Shown piece after piece: positions 17,134-27,277 of a stretch of DNA of 64,000 bases. The DNA lies in contig CP012158.1 in NCBI GenBank assembly GCA_001189275.1, positions 992,001-1,056,000 on the forward strand, given 5' to 3'. A program made the translations under genes and the position numbers. The notes under the pieces were generated by a model. It did not search any database, had not been told where the DNA came from, and saw only the letters and a program-made list of their open reading frames with translations. Each line of letters opens with the position of its first letter. Positions within the stretch are counted from its first letter, which is position 1. This DNA is from Pyrobaculum sp. WP30. GTDB lineage: Archaea; Thermoproteota; Thermoprotei; Thermoproteales; Thermoproteaceae.

Positions 17134-17487
17134 ATGAATGTGGCGCATGTTGGGGTGTTGCTAATCGGCGTGGCGCTTATTATAATCGCCGTGTTAGCCG
17201 TCTATGTATACCTTGACACAAGGAAGACGTATCCGCCGGCGGAGCCGCCGCCGTTTTACGCCCACTGCCACGACGGCGTCGTGGTGGTCTCCGCCCGGGT
17301 AGACCTGAGAGACGTAAAGGTGGTGGACGCAGACGGCAGGGTCTACTGCACCTTCACCTCCATCAAGGCCGGGGCCGAGAAGCTTTGTAGGGTGGGAAAC
17401 GCCACGGCGTATCTCGTGGAGGCGGGCGACTTCTCACGCGCCGTGTTCTGCTTCCGCCCCGTGCCGGTGACTCCCGCGAGGGATTAA
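17134..17487 (+). CDS. Membrane-anchored small extracytoplasmic protein
   Basis: 117 aa: one N-terminal membrane helix (about residues 6-28), then a short domain with four Cys (AHCHDG, VYCTF, KLCRV, VFCF) that could form two disulfides outside the cell. TATA ggttttatatat (17104-17115) is 25 bases ahead of the ATG. The fold, beta-rich with VVVVSARVDL, suggests a small Ig-like or sandwich domain. Function unknown. Confidence 0.65.
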   Translation: MNVAHVGVLLIGVALIIIAVLAVYVYLDTRKTYPPAEPPPFYAHCHDGVVVVSARVDLRDVKVVDADGRVYCTFTSIKAGAEKLCRVGNATAYLVEAGDFSRAVFCFRPVPVTPARD

Positions 17488-17515
17488 CTTAAAAGGGTCT
17501 TATTACCCCCCTCCC

Positions 17516-17716
17516 ATGATTAGGGTGGAGAGGCAGGGGCCGATCGTTAGACTCGTCTACGAGGGAGACGGGAGGGAAGCGGTGGCCATCGGCCCCCTCT
17601 CAGACCTCCCCACGGTGCTGGGCCTCTTCGTGGCTCAGATGGCTAGAGAGGGGTTCACCGCCGAGGACATCTGCACCGCGTTGAGGAAGGCCCTGGAGGA
17701 GCTGGGAAAAAAATAG
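17516..17716 (+). CDS. Conserved-looking small cytoplasmic protein
   Basis: 66 aa: a beta start (IRVERQGPIVRLVYEGD), then an amphipathic helical half ending FTAEDICTALRKALEELGKK. TATA aacttaaaag (17487-17496) is about 24 bases upstream. It ends next to the convergent phosphoesterase gene. No motif identifies a function. Confidence 0.6.
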   Translation: MIRVERQGPIVRLVYEGDGREAVAIGPLSDLPTVLGLFVAQMAREGFTAEDICTALRKALEELGKK

Positions 17717-19669
17717 TTATCTTTTCCTAGCCAGAAGCGCCAAGACCACAGCCCCAACCACCGCAATCGCCACCAACGCCACCACTTCAACAGGTAGCCC
17801 AGAGGGGGCCGCAGGCGCCGCGGTGGCCACAGAACTCGTCACAGTCGGCGTGGCGGCCGCCGGCGTAGAAGTAGACACAGCGCCAGTGGGGCTGGGCGTT
17901 GGGGTTGGAGTGGGTGTGGTGGTGGGTGTTGAGGTGGTTGTTGGGGTTGATGTCGGCGTTGAGGTGGTGGCTGTGGGTGTCGGGGTTGGAGTGGGTGTGG
18001 TTGTTTGGGTTGTTGCAGGCGGAGTCGTGGTTGTCGGCGTGGTTGTGGTTGTCGGTGTGGTCGTGGTTGTGGTGGGCGTGGTCTGGGTTGTGGTGGGCTG
18101 TCCTATCTGTATGGTGATGGGGGTTCCGCCTGGTGCTTGTATCGGTACTGTGGTTGGCGTCTTGTATATGAATTTGTAGAGGTAGGCGGGTTGCTCCTCT
18201 AGGTAGGAGGCTAGGAGCCTCGTCCCGTTGACAACGAGGAATGGTATGCCCACGTTGGGGTCTTCTGCTCTGATGGTGACTGTCACAAGGTCGCGGGGCG
18301 TGGGGCTTCTGGGCAGTATCCTCTCGACGGTTATCTTGGGGGCGGGGGCGTATTCGCCGACCACCACCCATATGGGCTGGCCGGAGAGCTTGATGACGTA
18401 GCGGGTGTATTTGCCCAGGGGGTGCTTCTCGGCCTTCACTAGCTCGGCTGTGCCGTTGAGGGCCTTGACGCCGGCGTAGTCGCCGGGGAGGTCGACGGCA
18501 AGGGTCCCCGACACCACGTCGCTGTCTATGTATATCTGGGCCGCCTTGGAGCCCCACGTCACCACGGCGAATTTCTTGTAGGTCCAGACCTCGGGGTCTA
18601 CCTTTACAGTGCCGTTGGGGAACACCACGTAGGTCCTGAAGCCGTGGGAGGTGTCTATGGAGCCTCCCAGGGTTCTGGTGGTTACGAAGTAGGTACCGTT
18701 TATGATTATGGTGGAGTTGCCGCTGTGTACGTGGCCGGCCATGACCAAGGCGACCTTATGCCTTATGGTGAGGTTAAGGAACTTCTCGAAGGCGGGTCTG
18801 TTCTGTAGGTAGCTGGTGTAGACAAGGTAGTAGGGCCTCTTGCCGGTTGGGTCTTTGTTAAGTCTGTCCACGTCCTGGGGGCCGCGGTAGGTCTCCACCA
18901 CGTAGCCGTTTAGTAGATAGAAGGGTGGGTGGTGCACGAGGACTATCTTGACTTTATCTGGGTACTTCTTCAGGGCGGATTCGTAGAACTTGACTTGTTC
19001 GTCTGTGAGGTAGCCGTCGTGGCCGCTGTCTAGGCCTATGATTAGGTAGGGGCCGACCACTCTGTACCAGTAGGGGAGGCCCTGGTACCTCCTGTAGTTG
19101 ACCAGGGAGTCGTCACCCGCGTGTTCATGGTTGCCGGGTATCACAAACACGGGTTTTGTTATGGTGGAGGCGTAGCGGACGAAGAGGATGTGGTGCCAGG
19201 CCTGCCCGCCTACGTCTGCATGGTCACCTGTGAAGAACACCACGTCGAAGGGCATGGCGTTGGCGTAGAGGACGCCGTGGATGAGGCGGTAGAGCGACGC
19301 CATGTCCAGCTCCACGCCCACGTGTACGTCAGTCAGCTGTAGTATCTTAAGAGGACCTGTGACGTTGCCGACCCACACGGCCTTAGGCTCGTATATTTCC
19401 CCGCCGTTTATCACAATATCATATAGCCCAAGCGGCGTGTCGGGGGGGATATTCGCAGTAATCACGTTGCCGGAGGTCGTGAACTTGAGCTGTATTAGAG
19501 GCGTGCCGGGGGCCGCCAGCGCTACGCTGTTAACCGCGGCGGGGGCGTCGAGGGTAATGTTGAAGGAGCTACCCGGCGTGACGTATATGGGGGCGCCCCA
19601 CCTGGGATCTACGATGGAGGCGGCGATCAGTAAAGCGGTGGATAGGAAGAGGGAGAAAAGAGACCTCAT
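17717..19669 (-). CDS. Surface-anchored metallophosphoesterase
   Basis: 650 aa, exported. Signal peptide at residues 1-18, an Ig-like domain, then a calcineurin-type phosphoesterase core with all metal ligands: DVH (114-116), GD (148-149), GNHEH (179-183), HH (246-247) and GHVH (312-315). A further beta domain precedes a long Thr/Pro linker and a final membrane helix with ARKR stop-transfer. So the enzyme stands off the membrane through the S-layer. Probably a nucleotide or phosphodiester scavenger. Its ATG overlaps the stop of the upstream coiled-coil gene, so they form one operon. Confidence 0.85.
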   Translation of the reverse strand: MRSLFSLFLSTALLIAASIVDPRWGAPIYVTPGSSFNITLDAPAAVNSVALAAPGTPLIQLKFTTSGNVITANIPPDTPLGLYDIVINGGEIYEPKAVWVGNVTGPLKILQLTDVHVGVELDMASLYRLIHGVLYANAMPFDVVFFTGDHADVGGQAWHHILFVRYASTITKPVFVIPGNHEHAGDDSLVNYRRYQGLPYWYRVVGPYLIIGLDSGHDGYLTDEQVKFYESALKKYPDKVKIVLVHHPPFYLLNGYVVETYRGPQDVDRLNKDPTGKRPYYLVYTSYLQNRPAFEKFLNLTIRHKVALVMAGHVHSGNSTIIINGTYFVTTRTLGGSIDTSHGFRTYVVFPNGTVKVDPEVWTYKKFAVVTWGSKAAQIYIDSDVVSGTLAVDLPGDYAGVKALNGTAELVKAEKHPLGKYTRYVIKLSGQPIWVVVGEYAPAPKITVERILPRSPTPRDLVTVTIRAEDPNVGIPFLVVNGTRLLASYLEEQPAYLYKFIYKTPTTVPIQAPGGTPITIQIGQPTTTQTTPTTTTTTPTTTTTPTTTTPPATTQTTTPTPTPTPTATTSTPTSTPTTTSTPTTTPTPTPTPSPTGAVSTSTPAAATPTVTSSVATAAPAAPSGLPVEVVALVAIAVVGAVVLALLARKR

Positions 19670-21081
19670 TGTGTTTTTGTCCCCTCCGCGGCTGATGTCT
19701 TGCCTCTGCGCATGGCAAGGACGGCGGCGGCTATGGCGAAGACCAGCGCCACGGCGGTGCCGGCGAAGGCCGTGGTCTTGGCGTTGTTGGCCTCGGCAAC
19801 TGCGGCGTTGAGTTGCTGAGTCAGCTGGTCGATCTTCTTGTTGAGATCCGCCACCTGCCCGCTGAGGCTGTTTACCTGACCAGACACAATGCCCAACTGG
19901 CCGCCGATGCTGTTTACCTGACCAGACACAGTGCCCAACTGGCCGGATACCTGGGAGACGCCGTTCTTAACCGCGGCTAGGTCGCTCTGAAGAGCCGCGA
20001 TGTTGTTTTTGAGAGCCGCTGCATCGCTCTTAACTCCAGCCACGTCGTTTTTAACCGTCTGCACATCTGCGGCGAGCTGGCTCATAGCCTGTGTCTGCTG
20101 AATCATCGTGGTGAGCTCTCTGTAGCTGCCCGTGGCCCAGAGCATTAGGTTTCTGAAGAACCTTGGCCCATCCAGCCGCACCCCGTAGTAGACCGGCGCC
20201 ACGCCCGGCTCGTAGCCGCCGTAGGGGGTTTCGCCGGAGAGTATCAACACGCTTCCGCTTGGCATGAATTCCATTGCCATCAGGGCGAAGACGCCGCGGT
20301 CGCCCGCGGTGTGGGCTTTGCCGTCTCTGCCCTTCTTGTCGGCCGACGTCCTGTGCTCGACAATAACGCCGTTTTGGGTAGTTCTGGCGACGACGTAGAT
20401 GTTGTTGTAGTACTTCTGCACCTCGGGGCTTGTGGCTGGGACCCACCTGCCGTCGGGGAGCACCACTGCAATCACGCCGGGGCCGTGGAAGAGCACGCGC
20501 TGGGCCATGAAGCCGAGGAAGCCCAGCTGAGGCGGCGGGTCGACGACGCCTACTACTCTATAGCCCGCGCCCGCTTTGTATTCCGTGTCCTCCACAGAGA
20601 CGAAGTCCACCCTTATGTGGGCGCCTAGGTACTCGGCGATGTCGTCGCACGCCACCTGGGACTCCTCAGAGCCCTGGGCGGGGTAGTCCGAGTCCGCGGC
20701 GCACCACAGCACCTTCCCACCTGTCTCGAACCACTTCTTCAGCGCCGCCAGCTCAGCCTCTGTCAGAGGCTTAGGCGGCTGGCCCAGTATAATCACTTTG
20801 TACTTAGATAGGTCTATTGTGGAGAAGTCTCCCTTCACCAATACGGCGGCTTTAGTGGCGTTTAGTCTCAAGAGCAGGGGGTCTTTCACCTCGCCGGGCG
20901 GCACCAATACGTGGAGCTTGGCGAAGTCGGATATGGCGTTGGGATTTACGGTGCTGTTTACCCAGAAGTCCAAGCCCTTGGTGGCCTCTCCGTGGACAAC
21001 GTCGACTAGTATTGGGACGTAGAGTTGTTGGGCGGCGGCTAGGGCCGCCACCAGGAGAACCGTTATTATTTCGGTTCGCAT
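19666..21081 (-). CDS. Surface protein with GATase-like domain and coiled coil
   Basis: 471 aa. A signal peptide (residues 1-17) is followed by a domain of about 300 aa with VIILGQPPKPLTEAELAALK and WFETGGKVLW, a ThuA/DUF4350-like flavodoxin-type pattern usually found in surface or membrane complexes. Then comes a long coiled coil made of repeats of the form SGQLGTVSGQVNSIGGQLG, and a C-terminal membrane helix with AMRRGK. Cotranscribed with the downstream phosphoesterase (4-base overlap), so the coiled coil may space or oligomerise that enzyme; this is inferred. A promoter TATA is expected upstream of 21081, in the region shared with the SBP gene. Confidence 0.7.
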   Translation of the reverse strand: MRTEIITVLLVAALAAAQQLYVPILVDVVHGEATKGLDFWVNSTVNPNAISDFAKLHVLVPPGEVKDPLLLRLNATKAAVLVKGDFSTIDLSKYKVIILGQPPKPLTEAELAALKKWFETGGKVLWCAADSDYPAQGSEESQVACDDIAEYLGAHIRVDFVSVEDTEYKAGAGYRVVGVVDPPPQLGFLGFMAQRVLFHGPGVIAVVLPDGRWVPATSPEVQKYYNNIYVVARTTQNGVIVEHRTSADKKGRDGKAHTAGDRGVFALMAMEFMPSGSVLILSGETPYGGYEPGVAPVYYGVRLDGPRFFRNLMLWATGSYRELTTMIQQTQAMSQLAADVQTVKNDVAGVKSDAAALKNNIAALQSDLAAVKNGVSQVSGQLGTVSGQVNSIGGQLGIVSGQVNSLSGQVADLNKKIDQLTQQLNAAVAEANNAKTTAFAGTAVALVFAIAAAVLAMRRGKTSAAEGTKTQ

Positions 21082-21170
21082 AATTGGGACTGTTTAAGGT
21101 TTTAAATGTTTATTGCATAGAACTCCGCCGGCTGTCCGCGAATGTTTTAAATACCCGCATCAACAAAACC

Positions 21171-22745
21171 ATGCGAACAGGACTAGTCCTGGGAATAGCC
21201 GCGCTGATTGCAATCGCGCTCGTGGCGATTTACTTCGCCACACTCCCCCCACCCCCCACGCCCACCACAACCACGCCGACAACCACGACTCCGCCTACAA
21301 CAACCACCACCACACCCACTCCAACACCAACGACCAGCGCTACGCCCACAACCCCGACACCCACAACCACCACCCCAACGCCGACACCAACCCCAACAAC
21401 CACCCCAACACCCACCACCACAGCCACTCCAACCCCAACGACCAGCCCCACGACGACTGCTACGTCGGCTTGTACCACTCTTTCAGTCGTTACCAGACAC
21501 CCCACAGACATACTTGACGCCGCTAGGTCGTTGTTTCTAAAGAGCGAGATTGCGAAGAAGTACGGAATTAAAGACGTGGTGTTTAGGCCGCTACCCGCGG
21601 CACAGTGGAGGGCGCTCATCCAGACTGGGCGGGTGGATGTGGCTTGGGGCGGCGGGCCGACTCTCTTTGACTCGCTCTATAAGGACGGGCTTCTTCTGCC
21701 GCTTGAGGGCCCGGAGGTGAAGGCGGCGCTTGCCCAGATACCCAAGACCATAGCGGGGATGCCCATGACGCGCACGGGCCCCGACGGAAAGGTGTATTGG
21801 GTGGCTTGGGCTGTATCGAGCTTCGGCATAACTATAAACACTAAGGTGTTGAAGCAGTTGGGTCTGCCCGAGCCCAAGACATGGGCCGACTTAGCCTCCT
21901 TTGAGTACGGTAAAGGCGTCATTAAGGGATTCCCTATTACCGGTTTGGCTAATCTCCCGGCTTCTACTAGCAATACTAGGATTGCGGAGATCATCCTCCA
22001 GGCCTACGGCTGGGAGGAGGGGTGGCGCATCATAACCCTCACGGCGGCAAACGGCAGAATCTTTGACGGTAGCGAACGTGTAAGAGACGCGGTGATCGCC
22101 GGCGAGATCGGCGCCGGGTGGACCATCGACTTCTACGGCTACACCGCTCAACTCCAGAACCCGGATACTAAGTACGTCATCCCGCCCGACACCTCTGTCA
22201 ACGGCGACCCAATCGCGGTGGTTAAGAACACCAAGTGCCGGGACGCCGCTGAGGCTTTTGTGGCTTGGGTAATTACGGAGGGCCAGAGGGTTGTATTCAA
22301 ACGCACGATCAACAGGATGCCCGTCAACCCCAATGCCTTCGACACGCCGGAGGGGAGGCAGAGGCCTGACCTAAAGACTATCTACGACTACATGTTGACT
22401 TTGAAAACCATCGACTTCAACGACACGCTTGCCCTCGCCGTGGAGAACGTGGTGATGTACTACTTCCAAGCCGCCATCTACCTCAACGCCGACGTCCTCC
22501 AGCAGACTTGGAGCAAGCTGTTGAGGGCCTACTTCGACGGGAAGATCGACAAGGCCACAGCCGAGGCCCTCGCCAAGAGGCTGGGGGAGCCTGTGACGTT
22601 CATAGACCCGGAGACCGGCCAGTCGGTCAAGTTGACGCTTGAATACGCCATGAAGATCAACGACAAGTTGAATGATAAAATACAGGAGGCGTGGAGAAAG
22701 GCGGCGCGAGAGAAATATCTAGAGGTGGCTGGTCAAATCCCCTAG
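21171..22745 (+). CDS. ABC transporter substrate-binding protein (iron/thiamine type)
   Basis: 524 aa from ATG 21171, 25 bases after TATA gttttaaatac; the longer frame from 21084 would precede the promoter. N-terminal membrane segment, a Thr/Pro-rich linker of about 80 residues, then a type-2 periplasmic-binding fold (VVTRHPTDIL, VDVAWGGGPTLFD, SSFGITINTKVL, GAGWTIDFYG), similar to ferric-iron and thiamine binders. The permease and ATPase genes lie convergently just downstream, so this is the receptor of that system although it is on its own transcript. Ligand not readable. Confidence 0.82.
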   Translation: MRTGLVLGIAALIAIALVAIYFATLPPPPTPTTTTPTTTTPPTTTTTTPTPTPTTSATPTTPTPTTTTPTPTPTPTTTPTPTTTATPTPTTSPTTTATSACTTLSVVTRHPTDILDAARSLFLKSEIAKKYGIKDVVFRPLPAAQWRALIQTGRVDVAWGGGPTLFDSLYKDGLLLPLEGPEVKAALAQIPKTIAGMPMTRTGPDGKVYWVAWAVSSFGITINTKVLKQLGLPEPKTWADLASFEYGKGVIKGFPITGLANLPASTSNTRIAEIILQAYGWEEGWRIITLTAANGRIFDGSERVRDAVIAGEIGAGWTIDFYGYTAQLQNPDTKYVIPPDTSVNGDPIAVVKNTKCRDAAEAFVAWVITEGQRVVFKRTINRMPVNPNAFDTPEGRQRPDLKTIYDYMLTLKTIDFNDTLALAVENVVMYYFQAAIYLNADVLQQTWSKLLRAYFDGKIDKATAEALAKRLGEPVTFIDPETGQSVKLTLEYAMKINDKLNDKIQEAWRKAAREKYLEVAGQIP

Positions 22746-22750
22746 TTTTT

Positions 22751-24559
22751 TCAAAGGACGAATCCGTACCTCGTCTTGAGCACCCTAGTCGTCAGGGTAA
22801 TAGCGGCTACTTGTATCGCCACCAGCAGGAGTCCGAGGGTGGCGGCGTCTTGGACGCCGTAGAGGCCGCTTTCGAAACGTTCCCTCATGAAGGCAGTTAT
22901 GGGCATGGCCGTGTCTTGGCCGACGCCTTTCAACACGCCGAGCGTTATGCTGAGGGAGACCTCGCTGGTGACGTAGACAAAGCCTATCAAGGCGCCGCTG
23001 AGGATGTTGTTCTTAAGCAGGGGAACCAGAATCTTCCTAAGGACCCCGGCGTACCCATCGCCGAGGTTCATGGCCACCTCCTCCATGGAGGGGTGTATCT
23101 GCTGTAGCCCGGCGTATATGCTACGCACTACGAAGGGGAGCTTCCTCACGGAGTATCCCACGACGAGGTACAGCTCGGGTTGTCTCAGAGGATCGAGTAA
23201 GTCGGCTAGGTCGGGGTGGACGCTGCGGAGACCTGTCGCGAACTGTAGAGCTGTCAGGAAGTAGGCGTAGGCCACCACCAGCCCCGGTATGGCGATGGGC
23301 ATCGTGGCGAGGGCGTCGAGGGCGTCGGCCGCGGCGCCTCTCGACCTGGCGGCGGCCACGGCGATGAGCATCCCCACCGCCACCATTATGAGAGTGGCGG
23401 CGACGCCGTAGTATATCGTGTTGACCATGCCCCGCAGGTACAGGTGGTTTTGAAAAACTGCGGCGAGGCGCTCCACGGCGTTTTCTAAAGTTAGGCCCTC
23501 GGGGAGGGGGGCTGTGGTCCACCTATCTGCAAACACCAACGAAAGCGCCCCCGCGAGGGGAACTGCGGCGGCCAGGACCAGGGGGAAGGCGACGGCGTAT
23601 ATCACCACGGCGCCGAGGGGCCCGGGGACGTAGGACTTAGGCCTCAGCTGTCTAATCAACATGGCGTACTGCCTAAGCCCCACGTACCTCCTCACGGCGA
23701 GGAAAGACGCCACAGATATTGTGAGGAGGATGAGGGCGAGGAAAGCCGCTGTGGGGCTTATCTGGCCCCGTAACTGGTCTAGGAACTTGGAGTATATCTG
23801 GTAGGACAGTAGCTTCCTGGCGGCTGGGTCGTCTTGGAAGATTATGGGGGCCGCCACGTCGTCTATGGCGAAGATGAAGACTAGGACGAAGGCGGCGGCG
23901 AGGCCCGGCGTAGATAGGGGCAACACCACGTCTCTGACCGCCTTCCCCTCGTCTGCGCCTAGGTTGTTGGCCACCTCCTCTAGGGTTGGGTCGACGCGGG
24001 TCAGGGCGGCGTAGATGTTGAGGTAGGCTATCGGCAGATACATGAGGCTCTGGACTATGGCCACGGCGGCGAGGCCGGAGATCTCCACCTTAAACGGCAG
24101 GTGTAAAACGTCGTGGAGGATCCAGTTGAGGGTGCCCCACCGGGGGTCGAGTATCTTCCTCACGACATACGCCGTGGCAAACGGCATGACTATGAGGGGT
24201 ATCGTGGCGAGGAGGCCGAGGAGGGTTCTACCCGGGAAGACGTATTTAGCCAAGACGTAGGCCAGCACGAAGCCCAGCGCCACGTCAACGGCGGCCACGG
24301 TGAGGGCCACCCAGAGGCTGTTCAGCACGACGCCCATGTCCGGCCCCCTGATTACGACGGTGGGCGGGTCCGTGGGCCTGATGAAGACGGCGTTGCTGAA
24401 GGCGTCCGGGGAGGGGTTGATGTAGAATGGGTCTGTGATGGATGTGTAGACCTCGCCTATGCCGGCTAGGACCTGCCAGAATATGAAGACCAGGGGCAGG
24501 ACCAGGAACAGTCCAAGGAAGGCGTATCCCAACGCGGTGGACCACTGAAGGAACCTCAT
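22751..24559 (-). CDS. ABC transporter permease, fused two-domain type
   Basis: 602 aa containing two permease halves of about six helices each, as in FbpB/ThiP. Each half has an EAA-type loop (LEEVANNLGADEGKAV and MEEVAMNLGDGYAG, each followed by L-P). ATG 24559 is chosen because it overlaps the ATPase stop as ATGA; ATG 24574 is also in frame. Cotranscribed with the ATPase and ending 5 bases from the convergent binding-protein gene. Confidence 0.87.
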   Translation of the reverse strand: MRFLQWSTALGYAFLGLFLVLPLVFIFWQVLAGIGEVYTSITDPFYINPSPDAFSNAVFIRPTDPPTVVIRGPDMGVVLNSLWVALTVAAVDVALGFVLAYVLAKYVFPGRTLLGLLATIPLIVMPFATAYVVRKILDPRWGTLNWILHDVLHLPFKVEISGLAAVAIVQSLMYLPIAYLNIYAALTRVDPTLEEVANNLGADEGKAVRDVVLPLSTPGLAAAFVLVFIFAIDDVAAPIIFQDDPAARKLLSYQIYSKFLDQLRGQISPTAAFLALILLTISVASFLAVRRYVGLRQYAMLIRQLRPKSYVPGPLGAVVIYAVAFPLVLAAAVPLAGALSLVFADRWTTAPLPEGLTLENAVERLAAVFQNHLYLRGMVNTIYYGVAATLIMVAVGMLIAVAAARSRGAAADALDALATMPIAIPGLVVAYAYFLTALQFATGLRSVHPDLADLLDPLRQPELYLVVGYSVRKLPFVVRSIYAGLQQIHPSMEEVAMNLGDGYAGVLRKILVPLLKNNILSGALIGFVYVTSEVSLSITLGVLKGVGQDTAMPITAFMRERFESGLYGVQDAATLGLLLVAIQVAAITLTTRVLKTRYGFVL

Positions 24560-25599
24560 GGCTTGAAGGCCCAAGCCCTCGCGATCTCTGCGGCCACCTC
24601 CTCGCCCGGCTGGGCCGGCGGCCTCGGCCCCTCGGCCTTAAGCACCTTCCCCGAGCACCTCAGCGTGGTTTGGTGGTACCTGCCGAGGAAGACGACGTCT
24701 TCCACGACGCACTTGACCCCGCCTCCGCCGATGAATATGTCCTCGGGCCGCACCACGACGTCTACCTCCTCCCCTGGCGCCAGCCTGTGGGGGGTCTGGG
24801 CGGCTACGGGGAACCCCACGTCTACTGCGGCGGCCTCGCCTTTCGCCTCCACGACGCGTCCCTTGAGCACGTTGGAGCGCCCTATGAAGGTGGCGACGAA
24901 GAAGTTGGCCGGCTTGTGGTAGATCTCCTCCGGCCTCCCTACCTGTTGCAGTCTGCCTGCGTTCATGACCGCGATTCTGTCGGCGACTGCCATGGCCTCT
25001 TCCTGGTCGTGCGTCACGTAGATCGTGGTGATGGAAAGCCTTTTTGCGATTTTCCTAACCTCCTCCCTCAGCTCCAACCTGAGCTTGGCGTCTAGGTTCG
25101 CAAGCGGCTCGTCGAGTAGGAGGACTTCTGGCTGCACCACGAGGGCCCTGGCGAGGGCAACCCTCTGTTGCTGGCCGCCGGAGAGCTGGAAGGGCTTTCT
25201 CTCTTCGAGACCTGTGAGGTCCACCAGCTCCAGCGCCTCCCTCACCCTCCTCCTTATCTCCTCCTCAGTTAAGTTCGCCTTCTTCCTCCTCAGCCGGAGG
25301 CCGTATGCCACGTTGTCAAAGACGGTCATGTGGGGCCAGAGGGCCCAGGTCTGGGGCACCACCGCCGTGTTCCTCTCCTGCGTCGGTAGCCGGGTGACGT
25401 CGCGGTCGTCGAAGAGGATCCTGCCGGAGGTGGGGTCCTCCAGCCCGGCGACGAGGCGGAGGAGGGTGGTCTTGCCGCATCCCGAGGGCCCTAGGACGGC
25501 CACTATTTCGCCGTCGTTTACCACCAGGTCCACGTCGTCTACGGCGACCACTCTGTTGTCGAAGACCTTCCGTAGCTTCTCCAGCCGGACGACGGTCAC
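24556..25599 (-). CDS. ABC transporter ATPase, FbpC/PotA-like
   Basis: 347 aa. Walker [10 protein letters not shown] near residue 38, Q-loop [10 protein letters not shown], signature [15 protein letters not shown], Walker [13 protein letters not shown] and the H-loop YVTHDQEEA. The C-terminal 110 residues form the regulatory TOBE-like domain of iron, sulfate and polyamine importers. GTG 25599 is leaderless (TATA atttatattc near 25625). Drives the permease encoded just downstream. Confidence 0.9.
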   Translation of the reverse strand: MTVVRLEKLRKVFDNRVVAVDDVDLVVNDGEIVAVLGPSGCGKTTLLRLVAGLEDPTSGRILFDDRDVTRLPTQERNTAVVPQTWALWPHMTVFDNVAYGLRLRRKKANLTEEEIRRRVREALELVDLTGLEERKPFQLSGGQQQRVALARALVVQPEVLLLDEPLANLDAKLRLELREEVRKIAKRLSITTIYVTHDQEEAMAVADRIAVMNAGRLQQVGRPEEIYHKPANFFVATFIGRSNVLKGRVVEAKGEAAAVDVGFPVAAQTPHRLAPGEEVDVVVRPEDIFIGGGGVKCVVEDVVFLGRYHQTTLRCSGKVLKAEGPRPPAQPGEEVAAEIARAWAFKP

Positions 25600-25667
25600 T
25601 GGGAAACCTACAGACCGTTATTTATATTCTATCACTACGCGCGGCGGGGCGCGGGCGGCGGGCGGTA

Positions 25668-25678
25668 AAGTATATAAA
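25668..25678 (+). promoter_or_regulatory. TATA box of the aIF2-gamma gene
   Basis: agtatataaac, centred about 24 bases before GTG 25698; a clear archaeal TATA for a leaderless mRNA. Confidence 0.6.
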
Positions 25679-25697
25679 CCGTGCCGTAGGGCGCGTC

Positions 25698-26933
25698 GTG
25701 TCTTTCGTATACCCCGATGCGATAATCTCCACGGCGGGGCACGTGGACCACGGGAAGACCCAGACAACCTACGCGTTGTCGGGGGTGTGGGTTATGAAAC
25801 ACAGCGAGGAGATCAAGAAGGCCATGACCATCAAGCTGGGATACACCCAAATCGGCATCTACGACTGCGGCGAGGAGTACTACTACACAGACGGTATTCT
25901 GCAAAGCGGGAAGTGCCCAGACGGCTCTGAGCCGAAGCTGATAAGGAGGGTTTCCCTGCTGGATGTGCCGGGCCACGAGGTGTTGGTGGCCACCATGGTG
26001 TCCGGCGCCGCCGTGGTGGATGGGGCGATTCTCGTGGTGGACGCCTCCCAGCCCGCCCCCCAGCCGCAGACCGTGGAGCACTTCGCCGTGTTGGACATAA
26101 TCGGCGTGAGGAAGATGGTGGTGGCGCAGAACAAGATAGACCTAGTGACCAAGGATAAGGTCTTGGAGAACTACGAACAGATCAGGGCGTTTCTAAGGGG
26201 TACATGGGCAGAGAACGCGAAGGTCGTCCCCGTCTCCGCCCTGCACAAGGTGAACATAGACGCCTTGGCCACCTACATGGCTAAGGCGATTCCCCCGCGC
26301 GAGGCGGAGCTGGGGAAGCCCGCCAGGTTCTCAGTGCTGAGGAGCTTCAACGTAAACCCGCCGGGGACGCCTCCGGAGAAGCTGAGGGGCGGCGTCTTGG
26401 GGGGCACCCTTCTGCAGGGCGTTATTAAGGTGGGCGACGAGCTGGAGATAAGGCCGGGGCTGAAGGTGGATAAGCCGAAGCCCAGCTACCAGCCCATCTA
26501 CACCAAGGCGCTGAGCATAGAATACAGCGGCTACAAGGTAGACGAGGCCAGGCCCGGCGGGTTGGTGGGCGTGATGACCGGCCTGGACCCCGCGCTGACT
26601 AAGGCCGACGCCCTCTCGGGGGCTGTGGCTGGGAAGCCCGGCACCCTCCCGCCTGTCTGGACCGCCTTAGAGATAGAGACGAGGCCCATACCCAGGGCCT
26701 CAGAGGGGAGGGCGGAGCAGTTTAAACAAGGCGAGGTGGTCCTCGTCGCCGTGGGCCCCGCCACAGTCTTCGGGGTGGTGCAGATAGTCAAGAAAGATGT
26801 GGTAAACGTGGCACTGAAGAAGGCAGTCTGCACGGAGCAAGGCTCCAAGGCCGTTATAATTCGACAGGTGAAAAACAGGTGGATCGTCACCAACTACGGA
26901 ACAGTGAAGGGCGGCGCCGCGGCGTTGGAATAG
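25698..26933 (+). CDS. Translation initiation factor aIF2 subunit gamma
   Basis: GTPase that delivers initiator Met-tRNA to the small ribosomal subunit as part of the alpha-beta-gamma aIF2. G1 loop [11 protein letters not shown] (residues 13-23), G3 DVPGHE, G4 NKID, and the gamma-specific zinc-knuckle region YDCGEEYY with SGKCPDG (reduced to two Cys). C-terminal barrels follow, including the typical [11 protein letters not shown] and [15 protein letters not shown]. 411 aa, normal length. Leaderless GTG start. Confidence 0.95.
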   Translation: MSFVYPDAIISTAGHVDHGKTQTTYALSGVWVMKHSEEIKKAMTIKLGYTQIGIYDCGEEYYYTDGILQSGKCPDGSEPKLIRRVSLLDVPGHEVLVATMVSGAAVVDGAILVVDASQPAPQPQTVEHFAVLDIIGVRKMVVAQNKIDLVTKDKVLENYEQIRAFLRGTWAENAKVVPVSALHKVNIDALATYMAKAIPPREAELGKPARFSVLRSFNVNPPGTPPEKLRGGVLGGTLLQGVIKVGDELEIRPGLKVDKPKPSYQPIYTKALSIEYSGYKVDEARPGGLVGVMTGLDPALTKADALSGAVAGKPGTLPPVWTALEIETRPIPRASEGRAEQFKQGEVVLVAVGPATVFGVVQIVKKDVVNVALKKAVCTEQGSKAVIIRQVKNRWIVTNYGTVKGGAAALE

Positions 26934-27277
26934 ACCCACCCAGCTGACCTCCACAGCAACTACGGCTAACAACCTCCAGGGCCCCTCCGGCGCGGGCACC
27001 TCGGCGTCTGCATCTCCGCGCCGAAAAACCGGCGCAACCTCTGCGGGCCCAACCCACGCCTTAAGGGACTGCATCTGTGGAGGACCCTCAGAGGGGATGC
27101 GGGCTCCGACCTGCCCCCGCCGCGGCTGCTTTTCGTCGTGGAGGAGGCGCTTAGCTACGTTTCAAGTAGGGCCGCGGACGGCTCAGACCGCGGAATAGTT
27201 CTCACCGGTCGATAGGGGGCAAGTCGTCCTCATCGCCGGCCGTATTCACGCATTAATATTTGAACCTTTCTTTCTAC
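26934..27277 (+). other. Intergenic region with a coding remnant
   Basis: Between aIF2-gamma and the Nudix gene one plus-strand frame stays open from about 27000 to the stop near 27215. It reads smoothly in its last part (PPPRLLFVVEEALSYVSSRA) but has no start or promoter. I take it as the tail of a lost gene. The Nudix TATA (attaatattt) lies at 27252-27262. Confidence 0.3.

Noticed and set aside
17820-18180. Long Val/Gly-rich plus-strand frames opposite the phosphoesterase linker
   Set aside because: They are the complement of the Thr/Pro codon repeats of the real gene on the minus strand.
21208-21540. His/Pro-rich frames overlapping the binding-protein linker
   Set aside because: Alternate frames of the ACC/CCA-rich Thr/Pro linker, no independent evidence.
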